This document shows, piece by piece, positions 53,911 through 63,527 of a stretch of 64,000 nucleotides of DNA (the stretch's first letter is position 1; the number at the start of each line of letters is the position of its first letter). The stretch spans positions 1 to 64,000 of the forward strand of contig CP145411.1 in NCBI GenBank assembly GCA_036867785.1, written 5' to 3'. Made by a program: the position numbers and the translations under genes. The DNA is from Plasmodiophora brassicae. Its lineage: Eukaryota > Endomyxa: Phytomyxea > Phytomyxea > Plasmodiophorida. The notes below the pieces were generated by a model, which saw only the letters and a list, made by a program, of their open reading frames with translations, did no database searches and had not been told where the DNA came from.

Positions 53911-56528
53911 TTAGACAAGGGCGTCGGCGCCGGGCGCTCCCGCTGTTGTTCCAGACGGGCGTCGAAACGGCCGAGCGGGCGTCCCCGGCGTCGAGCGCGC
54001 CACGATCCGCCGGCTCTCCAACTCGACGAGTTCGCTGACGGCCGACGTCTTCGGCACGCGCAGGACCGTTCCCGACGTCGACAGGATGAACTCCTGCACC
54101 TCGCCGGGGTCGACAATCGGGACCAGCTCGCACGGCTGCCGGTAGAAGGACGCCGACGCCGCGGCAAAGGCACTGGCGTCAAACCGGGGACTTCGATCCA
54201 TGTCCAGCGCCTATGATCGCAACCGGGCATGAGCGCTCCTTGGGCGCCGATCCACGACCACCGGTAGGGCGGGCCCAACCTCTTCGCAGCTGAGCGATTC
54301 CGCGGACGCGATGATGCCAGAGCAGTGCACGTAGAAGCGGTACGTGGCGATGAGCAGAAGGACGAGCAGGCCGAACTGAGCGGACGCCTACGACAGACAC
54401 ATGTGTGACTTGACCGGCGGACGGTCGCGTGCGGGGCAGGAACGCGCGCCAACCTGTTTCAGCGCCAGCATCCCCATCAACGTCATCAGGCCGACCGCAA
54501 TGCCGATGAACAGCCGGGAGAACGCGAGGCGAAACAGGCGGCCGCCCGTCTCATACTTCGGCTCGTGAACGAAGATCAGCAGGTACCTGCCGGGGCGTTA
54601 GGGCGCACAACGCTGGGCATCGGACATGGCGCGCGCCCTCCCCTATCGTACCTGTAGACGAACTGGCTGACGACGAAGAACAGCGCGACGCAGGGCAGGA
54701 TGAGCGGCGTGATCTCGGCGTACGTCAGCCCCAGGAAGAAGATGAACAGATGCATGGGCCATTCCTGGGCGAACGCGAACGCGCCCGGCGCGACGGCCTT
54801 GAACAGTTGCTCGGGCGTCGACACCAGGAACGTGACGCTGAACCCGCTCTGGATGAGGGCGCCCAGGCGAAGCAGCTGCAGGGGCACGCGCGACAGCGCC
54901 TGCAGCAGGACGTAGGCGACGAACGTGGCCGCCTGCGATGACAGGGCGCTGCTCAGCAGGATCGGCGTCCTGGTCGGGTGCTCCGCGATGGCCGACAGCG
55001 TATCGATGAGCGACCCGGAGATCATCGACACCAGGAAGAAGTTGATGAACTGGAACAGGAAGAACTTCGTGAACACGCTGGACCGCAACGACGACCGGCT
55101 CGTGCAACCTTGCTGCTGGGACAGGAACAGGAGGATGGGCGGCAGGACGAGCTGGAAGAGGAGCAGGCCGACCGACGGCAGGAACGCTTGGAGGAAGTCG
55201 CTGAGCAGCGGCGACACGTTCAGCAGCGATCCCAGGAACGGGATGTACCTCTCCAGGACGTCCAGCGACGCCAGCGCGCTGACGAACGACACGGGGATCG
55301 TCCAGAACGCGATGAGGATGTACAGCACCGCATGGACGCAGACCCAGCGAAACTGGTGTGCAAACAGACGTCAGCGAGCGCGCGCGTGCGGCGAGCGCGC
55401 CAGCACGAGGCACCAGACCTGCCGCTCGTGGTCCGTCCAGTGGACGTTCGGCCAGTAGACGTCGCGCGGCTCGACCGCCTGCGTGCATGTCAGCACGTGC
55501 GCCTCCTTCATCACCGGCGCGTGCGTCAGGAGCGCCACCGCGGCGAACGTCGTGAAGGTCGCGAACCCGGCCGCCGTCGCCCTGCCGTGCGATTTGCGCC
55601 ACACGTCGATCTGGTCGCCGAGGTCCTCGATCCGCTGCGTCCAGAGGTCGATCGCGTCAACCCGGGACGACAGGAACCACCCGGTGCGTAACGTGGGGCG
55701 CACGCGCCGTCCGGTGCGGGCGAACTGGGCGCAGGCGCGTTCCAGATGGCGGCGCGCCCCGGTCAGCTCCTTGCACAGGCGTATGAGGACGCTGCGGTCG
55801 CGAACAACGACGGCGGAGGCGAACGCGTCCGGGAACAGCCTGGCCAGGTAGTTGTGCAGGTTGGCCTCGTTCTGCAGGTGGCTGGGGATGCGCCGCAGCG
55901 CCACCGACAACTGGTCGGGGCGCGGCGCGCCGTCGCCCTCCTGCTCGCCGCCGCACGACAGATGGCACCGGTGGCGCAGGTCGTGGTAGGCGAGCGCCTC
56001 GCGTCGCAGCAGGTAGAACAGGTACCCGGTGAACAGGTAGGCGCAGACGAGGTGCACCCAGAAGAGCGGCGACTTCTCGGGCAGGTGGCTCATGGACAGG
56101 TCGCGGAACGTCGTCGCGTGCAGGGCGGCGCCGGACGGCGCGATGGCGTTGACGGGCAGGATGACGACGAGGCCGACAACGGCGAGCGGCCCGAAGAAGT
56201 ACATGCCCATCCGCTGGAAGCGCAGGAAGACGACGGCGTCGAGGCCGATCACGCGGACCAGGTCGCGCTCCGACAGCGCGTACATGGCGCGGATCCATTC
56301 CAGCGTCGTCGACCGCGATATGTCGGGCGGGGGCTCGCGCGTATCCCGGGCGTTCGCCCGGATCGACCGCGGGCAGTACAGCCAGGGGATGCGCGGCGAC
56401 ACGACGCGGAACGCCAGGAACGTCGCGGCGGCCACGAACGCGTTGATCACGACCGGCATCAGCAGCGACTGCACCGGCACGTTCATGGCCATCTCGGGCA
56501 GGCGCTCGGACGAACGCGTCGCCGACAT
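53911..56528 (-). CDS. CSC1/OSCA (TMEM63) family mechanosensitive cation channel
   Basis: Five exons: 55419-56528, 54652-55352, 54454-54586, 54280-54387, 53911-54210; introns 65-69 bases; 783 residues. N-terminal membrane helix (residues about 20-40, FVAAATFLAFRVVSPRIPW), then LEWIRAMYALSERDLVRVIG and GLDAVVFLRFQRMGMYFFGP, typical of the family. After a large cytosolic loop (DIYWPNVHWTD-like turn near 360) comes the channel core: YILIAFWTIPVSFVSALASL, LPPILLFLSQQQG, FFLVSMISGS, LPCVALFFVVSQFVYRY, LLIFVHEPKYETGGRLFRLA, all matching the RSN1/DUF221 region. Plasma-membrane Ca2+-permeable channel opened by membrane tension or hyperosmotic stress, by family knowledge. Confidence 0.93.
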
Positions 56529-56825
56529 GGTCTCGGGCTGGGCGGCAGACCGTCGTTCGCTCGCCTACCTAGAACAGGGACGCGCGAGGACACCACCGCT
56601 CGCCGTCGGCTCGGGCGACTCGGCGGTCTCTGACGTCCGCACTCCGAACGAGAGGGGGGCGGGGCCAACGAACGCGGGCGCAACCTGAAGCGCATCGTCG
56701 CCGGGCGCCTGCCGCTGCCCGCCGGTTTCTGGTGCGGACGGCGGGTCAGCGTGAACGACCGGATTGTATGTTTTAGTATACTGTCTGGGCGTGTGTGTGT
56801 GGGGGGACGCCCGCGCTCGACCCGT
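56529..56825. other. promoter-side spacer of the channel gene
   Basis: About 300 bases; GT-rich run near 56788-56800 on the plus strand. No gene. Confidence 0.4.
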
Positions 56826-59165
56826 CTACAGGGCGGCCAGGGCGATGGCCGCGACGATGACGGTGACAATGACGGCGGATGGCGCCGCCGTGTCGGCCGG
56901 GCTGGGCATGAAGCTGAGGCTGCCGGTGCCGAGCATGTTGCCGGCGGTGCCGGTCAGGCCGCCCGCCATGCCGAACGGGGTCGCACCGGCGACCGCGCAC
57001 GTGTACGCGACGGTCAGCGTGTCCGGGTTCGTGTTGGACCCGATGGCCTGGCCGGGCTGTACGAACATGCCGCCGCCGCTGACCGTGACGCATTGCTGGC
57101 CGTTGTTGGTCGGCGAACCCAGCACCATGGTCGTGGCGCCGACGTTGCACGTGTTCGTGTTCAGGCACGACTTGGCGATCGTCTGCGTCACGTTCATCGT
57201 GCAGTACCCGTTGACGTTCGGCGACGGGCACTGGCCGGGTGTCTGACCCCAGGCGGCCGCCGTGATCGACGAGATCACCATCCCGGTCGGGCACGTCAGC
57301 GTGGCGTTCGTCTGGCCGACCTGCGTCTGCACACAGGTGCTCTGGCCCGTGCCCGAGTACCCGCTGCCGTACCCGTTGTACCCGTAGCCATTGCCGCCAT
57401 AGCCGCTGTACCCGTTGCCGTACCCGCTACCGTAGCCGTTGTTGCCCCAGTAGCCGTTGCCGCTGCCCGAGTACCCGGATCCATAGTTCTGGTTCCAGTA
57501 GCCGTTGCCCGAGTACCCGTTGCCGTTGCCGTAGTAGCCGCTGCCCGAGTACCCGTTGCCGTTGCCCGAGTACCCGTTGCCACTGCCGTAGTAGCCGCTG
57601 CCCGAGTACCCGTTGCCGTAGTAGCCGTTGCCCGAGTACCCGTTGCCGTTGCCCGAGTACCCGTTGCCGTTGCCCGAGTACCCGTTGCCGTTGCCGTAGT
57701 AGCCGCTGCCCGAGTACCCGTTGCCGTTGCCCGACCAGTAACCGCTGTTGCCGTTGTCGGCCCAGTAGCCATTGCCGTTACCGTTGCCGTTGCCGGACCA
57801 GTAGCCGTTGCCGCTGTAGCCGTTGCCGTTGCCGGACCAGTACGCGTTGCCGCTACCCGATGCGTATCCGCTGCCGGCGTAGTACCCGTTGCCGTTGGCG
57901 TTGTCGACCACGTAGGTGGCGGGGGTGGACTGGGCGAATCCGCCGCTCAGGGCAGCCGCCGATGCCAGCTGCTCGACGGCGCTCAGGGCGGCGTTCGCCG
58001 CGCCGATCGACGTTTGCGGCGCGCCGAACGACGGGACCTGCCCGAGGCCCGCACCGGCGCCGTTGCCAAAGTATCGCGACGTCCACTGGCTGTTGAGCAG
58101 CGCGTTCCACAGCTGCCAGGTCGACATGGCCGACGATTCGACCCAGGACGGGAAGTGGGTCGACGTCAACCCGAAGGGCGACGTCGCGCCGCCGAACATG
58201 CCGGCGTTGCCCAGCAGGGCCCCGGCACCGTTCATGTTGCCGCCGAGCATGCTCTCGTGCTCGAGCAGGCTCTCCAGGGTGCCGGCCGTGCTGCCCAGGT
58301 TGCCGGTGGCGCCCATGCCCGCGTTGCCGAAGGCGCCCATGTTGTTGCCGGACAGGTGGCCGTTGCCGTTCATGTATCTGGACAGCAGGTCGCCGTTGCC
58401 GAGCATGTTGGAGTGGATGCCCCAGTCGCCCATCCAGCCGTTGTTGAAGTTGCTGGAGAACCAGGAGTCCCAGTTGGCGCCCTGCTGGCCAGCCAGGTTC
58501 CAGGCCGAGCTGGCGAACTGACCCCAGCTGGCCAGGTTCGCCTGGTCCGTCGACGACGACCATGGGTACATGTACTGCGTCCAGACCTGGGCCGGGATGT
58601 TCGTGCCCCAGGTCGACCCGAGCGACGTGTCCCACTGCGACGACGACGACGTCGTCGACGCCATGGCGTTCATCGCCGAGACGGCGGCCAGGTGGGCGGC
58701 GGCCGACGACGACTGCTGGGCGGACGACGCCGCTGTGATGGCCGCGTCGGACGCCGAGATGGCCTGCTGCTGGTGGACCGCCTGATGCGCCTGCTGCTGC
58801 TGCTGCTGCTGCATAGCCATGGCAATGCCGGTCTGGCCCGTCAGCATCTGCTGCTGCTGCGCTTGCTGCTGCTGCGCCTGCTGCTGCTGCATGGCCATGG
58901 CAATGCCGGTCTGGCCCGTGAGCATCTGCTGCTGCGCCTGCTGCTGCTGCTGCTGCTGCATGGTCATGGCAATGCCGGTCTGACCCGTCAGCATCTGCTG
59001 CTGCTGGGTGGCGCTGGCCACGATCTGCTCGGCGGCGGCGATCTCTGCCTGCGCCTTCTGGGCGACCAGGACGGGTGCGGCGGCGGCGACCGGTCCCGTG
59101 TACAGGTCGGCGGCGGCGAGCAGGACGCTGGCCGTGAAGATGGATGCGATCATCGTGGAGCGCAT
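56826..59165 (-). CDS. giant low-complexity surface protein: Gln-rich, Gly/Asn/Tyr repeats, SUEL-like lectin end, GPI-like tail
   Basis: 779 residues, one exon. Signal peptide (MIASIFTASVLLAAADLY), three tandem Gln units each ending MLTGQTGIAM (residues about 55-125), a Trp/Ser/Asn-rich middle, then about 200 residues of short repeats of the GNGYSGNGYYGNG type (residues about 440-620). The last 150 residues hold a Cys-patterned SUEL-like lectin fold: LTCPTGMVISSITAAAWG, NTNTCNVGATTMVLGSP, DTLTVAYTC. The end SPADTAAPSAVIVTVIVAAI is a GPI-type signal. Composition resembles adhesive or silk-like proteins and prion-like domains. Probably a spore-wall or cell-surface adhesin. The antisense strand is open too because the repeats lack stops. 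Confidence 0.85.
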   Translation of the reverse strand: MRSTMIASIFTASVLLAAADLYTGPVAAAAPVLVAQKAQAEIAAAEQIVASATQQQQMLTGQTGIAMTMQQQQQQQAQQQMLTGQTGIAMAMQQQQAQQQQAQQQQMLTGQTGIAMAMQQQQQQQAHQAVHQQQAISASDAAITAASSAQQSSSAAAHLAAVSAMNAMASTTSSSSQWDTSLGSTWGTNIPAQVWTQYMYPWSSSTDQANLASWGQFASSAWNLAGQQGANWDSWFSSNFNNGWMGDWGIHSNMLGNGDLLSRYMNGNGHLSGNNMGAFGNAGMGATGNLGSTAGTLESLLEHESMLGGNMNGAGALLGNAGMFGGATSPFGLTSTHFPSWVESSAMSTWQLWNALLNSQWTSRYFGNGAGAGLGQVPSFGAPQTSIGAANAALSAVEQLASAAALSGGFAQSTPATYVVDNANGNGYYAGSGYASGSGNAYWSGNGNGYSGNGYWSGNGNGNGNGYWADNGNSGYWSGNGNGYSGSGYYGNGNGYSGNGNGYSGNGNGYSGNGYYGNGYSGSGYYGSGNGYSGNGNGYSGSGYYGNGNGYSGNGYWNQNYGSGYSGSGNGYWGNNGYGSGYGNGYSGYGGNGYGYNGYGSGYSGTGQSTCVQTQVGQTNATLTCPTGMVISSITAAAWGQTPGQCPSPNVNGYCTMNVTQTIAKSCLNTNTCNVGATTMVLGSPTNNGQQCVTVSGGGMFVQPGQAIGSNTNPDTLTVAYTCAVAGATPFGMAGGLTGTAGNMLGTGSLSFMPSPADTAAPSAVIVTVIVAAIALAAL

Positions 59166-59768
59166 GGCGCTCGAGGACGTCCTTGCTGGGTTTAAATGTA
59201 CGTGTGGCGGTTAGGATATGCGACGCTGAGCGCGCTAGGCGTTAAATACTGAAGTGACCAGCCAGCGAACGGTCACGCCAATGGCGGTGCGGCACGTGCC
59301 CCCCGTAGAGTGACGTCAACGTGCCGCCAGTCTATGACCCGGGGCGGCGCTTGACAGGAGTCACCGCATGATCAGTCGCCTGCCCTCCCGGTCCGCCGAT
59401 GACCCTGTGCGTTGACCTGGCCGCCGGAGATCCACCGGCGGTTGCTGACCCGTCGGCCGAATGCATTAGGCGTCATGCTGCCAAGGCACCGAACTGGGCT
59501 GCGCAGTGAATGGGGTCCAGTATCTTCTTTCTGGTGATGATTTCCAGTAATTAGCCCCGTCCGGGTAAAGGACACAGGGCCGAATCAAGAGGTCTGGGGT
59601 CTTAATTGAAAATTCTGTACCACGTTGCCCAGCTGAATTCTGCAGACGGTGGAGCGATGCAGGCATTCCCTGTCGCAGCCAGTGATACCAAGAACGCGAC
59701 AGGAAACTGGGGGAAGGGGCAGGATTGGAGGTCTGGAACCAGGAGACTGGACGTTCTTGGTAACCGAT
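59166..59768. other. intergenic spacer
   Basis: About 600 bases upstream of the surface-protein gene and downstream of the HNH gene; short frames only, nothing recognised. Confidence 0.45.
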
Positions 59769-60719
59769 CTACAATTCGCCAGCTTCCTGGATGAGCGTCG
59801 CAATCGGCTGCCGATCATCTGGGTCGAGGCTGCTAATCGCGGCATCCACGAATGTTCGAACCTGGTTCAACTCGCTGGGTAACAACCAATTCGCCGACTT
59901 CGATTCTTTCTTGGACGCGAAAGCGAGACTGTCCGCCGCCAGGTACACGAGCAGCTCTATGAACGGCCGACGTTCGTTACTGAATTGTAAAGCGGTGCCA
60001 TGGAGATCTTTGACGGTGGACCTGGACGGCGATGCAGTCTTGTTCATGATGTCCGGATCGAGAACGAAGAATATAACGTTGCGCGTAGCGGGCTGATACA
60101 GGAAGCACACGCGTCCGGCGTCAAAAGCGATTTCAATGTCGCTACACAACGGAAGCCCGTTTCGAGGGTCGTCAATGTCTGCGCTGGCGAGAAGGAACGC
60201 CGGCAGCGCTCTCCGGCATCGATAGTCCCACAGATGGGCCGCCTTTACGCTGTGATGTTGGCCTATCCGGTCTGATGGGATCTGTCCTGCAACCATGCAG
60301 AAGCTCCGATCGATATTGTAGAATTCACGAACTCGGTTCGCAAACTGGGCCTGTTGCGTGGAAGGACGCGATGCCGAAGATGACGCGTTCTGCGATGACG
60401 ACAGCCGGACGTACTTTGGATGGAAGAGTGCCCGATAGTAGTGCTGGGCGCTGGGCAGGATCACACGACCCATGTCGGCCAGGGCTTCCATAGCGGGCTG
60501 ACGCTCGGCATGCAGATTGCGCTCTTGCTCAATTATCGTCAATTCAAGAAGCTTGATTTTCTCATCCCGAAGCTTCAGATTCTCATCCCGAAGGTAATCG
60601 ATCTTGTGACCGACCAGCTTGACGTCATCGTCGTACAGAGCGCGCTCGTCACAAGTCCACTGGGCGCGACCAGCGACCAGGTCCTCCAAATGGTCCAGTT
60701 TGCATTCGACATCGTTCAT
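59769..60719 (-). CDS. coiled-coil HNH-like nuclease protein
   Basis: 316 residues from ATG 60719. A coiled coil covers residues about 38-72 (DYLRDENLKLRDEKIKLLEL). From about 135 an HNH_2-like module: FCMVAG, KAAHLWDYRCRRALPAFL (His162), DIDDPRNGLPLC (Asn187) and IEIAFDAGRVCFLY, where the usual third His is Glu196. Such modules are common in fungal and protist proteins and in some effectors; DNA cleavage is possible but the altered third residue makes it uncertain. The open frame continues far upstream only because it runs antisense to the PPR gene. Divergent from that gene (457-base spacer). Confidence 0.72.
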   Translation of the reverse strand: MNDVECKLDHLEDLVAGRAQWTCDERALYDDDVKLVGHKIDYLRDENLKLRDEKIKLLELTIIEQERNLHAERQPAMEALADMGRVILPSAQHYYRALFHPKYVRLSSSQNASSSASRPSTQQAQFANRVREFYNIDRSFCMVAGQIPSDRIGQHHSVKAAHLWDYRCRRALPAFLLASADIDDPRNGLPLCSDIEIAFDAGRVCFLYQPATRNVIFFVLDPDIMNKTASPSRSTVKDLHGTALQFSNERRPFIELLVYLAADSLAFASKKESKSANWLLPSELNQVRTFVDAAISSLDPDDRQPIATLIQEAGEL

Positions 60720-61176
60720 CTGTTTCGTCGGCGTCAACCCTCGACGGCTGCTCGTCGACCGACGACGGATCCATCTCGAGAGCCCCGTTCGGCCATTCGG
60801 TCCGTGTTCCGACCCTGATTGGGTTGATACGATCCCGAAGGTGGTCTTGCTGGGCCGCACATTGCCTGTGCAAGACGATTGAACGGGCGTCGGCACAGCT
60901 GGATGCGTACGATGGACCGCATCGCCAATGGCGTCGACGCCGACCAGAAGGAGCGTATTGGGCAGAACAAGGAACTGGGTTCGGTCAGGGAGGCCCCGGG
61001 ACGTGCCGGTCCACTGGTCCCAGTTCCCGCCGACCTGGTGCTGGACGAATCGATCAATGGCCGACATCGTCTCTCCCGCCGCGAACAAGAACGACATTGC
61101 TTCTCGCCCTGCCACCTGGCCATCCCGACAGAGCCCGACCGGCGCGCGTATGTCGCCTTCGCACGGTCCGCTAAAT
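60720..61176. other. divergent promoter region
   Basis: 457 bases between the HNH gene (minus) and the PPR gene (plus). No motif could be assigned. Confidence 0.4.
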
Positions 61177-63087
61177 ATGTTTGGTGTCGTCGTCGCCGGT
61201 GCCCGGCGCCGCGCCCGCGTCCCCTCGTCCTGTCGTCGTCGGTGCATCGGCGACGGCGATCGTGGCTGTGTGGGCGGCGCCGCCCTGGACGACGATGATC
61301 GCCGGCCGCTGCACGAAGTGTCGATGCGGCCGCGCATATCGCTGGCCGAGGCGGTCGTGCGCCTGACGCGCGAGACGAACGCCGCCTGCGCCTGGGCCAT
61401 GTTCGACTGCGTCGTCGGGTCCGACCTGCGCCCGCGCGCCCGCTTCTTCCAGGCCATGCTCGGGTGCTGCCGCCGGTGCCTGCCCGGGAAGGCGCCCGAC
61501 GTGCTGCGGGCCGCCATCGCCCATCGCGTGCCCGTCGGCGCCGACGACGCCCTGTTCCGCGCGTTCCTCGCCGCCTGCCAGGTCGACGCGGGCGCCCTGT
61601 GGCGCGACGCCCTCCAGCTGTACGTCGCGTATGGGCCGCGCTCGCACCAGGTCGTCGCCGACGTCGCCGACCTGTGCCGCCGCGCCCACCACGCCTCGGC
61701 GGCCCTGCCCGTCGTCCGCGACGCCCTGCTGGCGACGACGACGAACGGGGCGACGATGACGCCGGCGCTGGTGGCGACGTTCGCGGCCTGCTGCGCCGAG
61801 GCGCGCTGCCCGGACGGGGCCGACACCGCCGACCTGATCGTTGGCCTGCTGCGCGCCGGCCGCATCCCGCCCGCGCTGTCGGCGCCCACGTTCGCCAACC
61901 TGCTGCGCGCGCTGCTCGCCCACGACCGGCTGGACGCGGCCCTCCTCGCCCTGAACGTCATGGACGGGGTCGGCGCAGGGCCCGCCCCGGACGCCCTGGC
62001 CCTGGTGCTGGGCGGCCTGTCGGCGGGCGGGCGCATCGTCGAGGCCGTCGACCTGTTCGACACGGCCGTGTCGCGGGCGCTGCCCGTCGCCCGCCCCGAC
62101 TTCATCGCCCTGCTGTCGGCGTGCGGGCGCACCGGCGCCGCCTGGGCCGTCCGCCGCCTGCACGACTACGTCGAGACGCAGAACCCGGCGTACCTCGACG
62201 CGTCCGTCGCCGTCGCCTTCATCGCCGTCTACGACCGGGTCGGCGACGTCGACGGCGCCGAGCGCATCTTCCGGGCGCACAGCACGGCGCTGGGCGCGCC
62301 CGACGCCGACGTGTTCGCCGCCCTGCTCCAGGCGCTGTTCGCGAACGGCATGGCGGCGCGGGCGCTTCGCGCGTTCGCCTGGCTGCTGCGCTCGGGCCTG
62401 CCGGTGCCCGGCGCGATCGGCGCCGCGCTGCTCGTCCGGCTCGCCGACGGCGGCCGCCCCGGGGACGCGTTCGCCGTCCTGCTCGCCATGCGCCAGCGCC
62501 ACGTGGGCGGCGTCGGCACGCGCCTGCTCCGCACGCTGGTCGGGGCGTGCGCGCGCGCCCCCGACGCCCTGGCCACGCTGCCGCACCTGGAGCAGTACGC
62601 CGTCGACGCGCGCCTGCTGCCGGGGCGGCGCCTGGCGCCCGCGTTCGTCGCCGCCTACGGCCGATGCGGCGACATGGACGCCGCCGAGCGCGTGTTCCGG
62701 GCGGCGGCGGCGGGTGATGACGCCGACGACGACGACGCCCGCCTGCTCTGCGCGATGATCGGCGCCTGCACGCGGAACGGCATGACGGGGCGGGCCGGCG
62801 ACCTGGCCGAACGGCTGGCCGGGTCGGCGTCGGCGCTGACGCCGGCGGCGTACGCGTGCGTCGTGGCCGCCTGCGCCGATGCCGACCGCGTGCCGGCGGC
62901 GATGCTGGCGTTCCAGGCGATGGCCCGTCGGCGCATGCACGTGGGCGCGTCGTTGCTGGCCGCGTTGGCGTCGGCGTGTGAGCGGTGCGGCGATCAGCGG
63001 GCGCTGCAGGTGCTGGCGGGGCACGCGGCAACGACGCTCCCACGTTCGCCGCCGCCAAACGACCCGGCCGTTGCTCAACGACGCTGA
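61177..63087 (+). CDS. pentatricopeptide-repeat (PPR) protein, probably mitochondrial
   Basis: 636 residues from ATG 61177, chosen because it starts a basic, acid-poor leader (MFGVVVAGARRRARVPSSCR) typical of mitochondrial targeting; the frame is open further upstream. The body is a run of 35-residue helical hairpins; clear ones include FANLLRALLAHDRLDAALLA, FIALLSACGRTGAAWAVRRL, AFIAVYDRVGDVDGAERIFR, AFVAAYGRCGDMDAAERVFR and LCAMIGACTRNGMTGRAGDL. PPR proteins bind organellar RNA for processing or translation. Coding GC is over 70%, the highest in the window, so the antisense strand is also open. Confidence 0.85.
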   Translation: MFGVVVAGARRRARVPSSCRRRCIGDGDRGCVGGAALDDDDRRPLHEVSMRPRISLAEAVVRLTRETNAACAWAMFDCVVGSDLRPRARFFQAMLGCCRRCLPGKAPDVLRAAIAHRVPVGADDALFRAFLAACQVDAGALWRDALQLYVAYGPRSHQVVADVADLCRRAHHASAALPVVRDALLATTTNGATMTPALVATFAACCAEARCPDGADTADLIVGLLRAGRIPPALSAPTFANLLRALLAHDRLDAALLALNVMDGVGAGPAPDALALVLGGLSAGGRIVEAVDLFDTAVSRALPVARPDFIALLSACGRTGAAWAVRRLHDYVETQNPAYLDASVAVAFIAVYDRVGDVDGAERIFRAHSTALGAPDADVFAALLQALFANGMAARALRAFAWLLRSGLPVPGAIGAALLVRLADGGRPGDAFAVLLAMRQRHVGGVGTRLLRTLVGACARAPDALATLPHLEQYAVDARLLPGRRLAPAFVAAYGRCGDMDAAERVFRAAAAGDDADDDDARLLCAMIGACTRNGMTGRAGDLAERLAGSASALTPAAYACVVAACADADRVPAAMLAFQAMARRRMHVGASLLAALASACERCGDQRALQVLAGHAATTLPRSPPPNDPAVAQRR

Positions 63088-63527
63088 CACGACCGGGCGA
63101 ACGGCCACGCGTCGCTGACGACCGCACGCGCTCCCGGGGTCGTCGTCGTCATCGGCTGTTCGGCGGTGCATGTCCGACGTGCACTCTCTGTCGGGCTGAA
63201 GCCATGACGGAGCGCGAGGCGAGCCTCGAGCAACAGACCGCTGTCACGTTGCCGCTGCTGGGGCGACGACTCTGTACTACAAGTCGCAGCAGGGTGCCTG
63301 TCTGTGTGTGTGTGTGTGCCTGTCGACTGTGTTGCCCAGGACGTACCATGGACGTGGGCGGCGCTCTGCTGGCGCATCGTTCTTGGGGAGCGCGACTCAG
63401 TCGGTGGGGCACCCCGCACCCGGCGTGTGCGTTTTGCAGCACTTTTGCCGCAGATTGTGCGGTGGGTGGGGCAGCCGCCGTGCCGAGTCCGAGTCCGTCA
63501 ACACCGCGGTTCGGTCGGTCGTCGAAC
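63088..63527. other. intergenic spacer
   Basis: About 440 bases with a GT run at 63300-63318. No gene seen; it should contain the MnSOD promoter. Confidence 0.45.

Noticed and set aside
54643-55602. 319-codon minus frame within the CSC1/OSCA gene
   Set aside because: Arg/Pro/Ala-rich shadow in another frame; the true frame has the channel helices.
56751-59195. 814-codon plus-strand ORF
   Set aside because: It is the exact antisense of the Gln/Gly/Asn/Tyr-rich gene; its Val/Ala/Arg repeats are only the mirror of the codon repeats.
60720-62132. Upstream extension of the HNH gene to 787 codons
   Set aside because: The extra part runs antisense to the PPR gene and has no coding pattern of its own; ATG 60719 is the first start with protein-like sequence.
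61171-63171. 666-codon minus-strand ORF and other long frames over the PPR gene
   Set aside because: Shadow of a coding region with over 70% GC; Arg/Gly/Ala-rich and without motifs, while the plus frame shows PPR hairpins.
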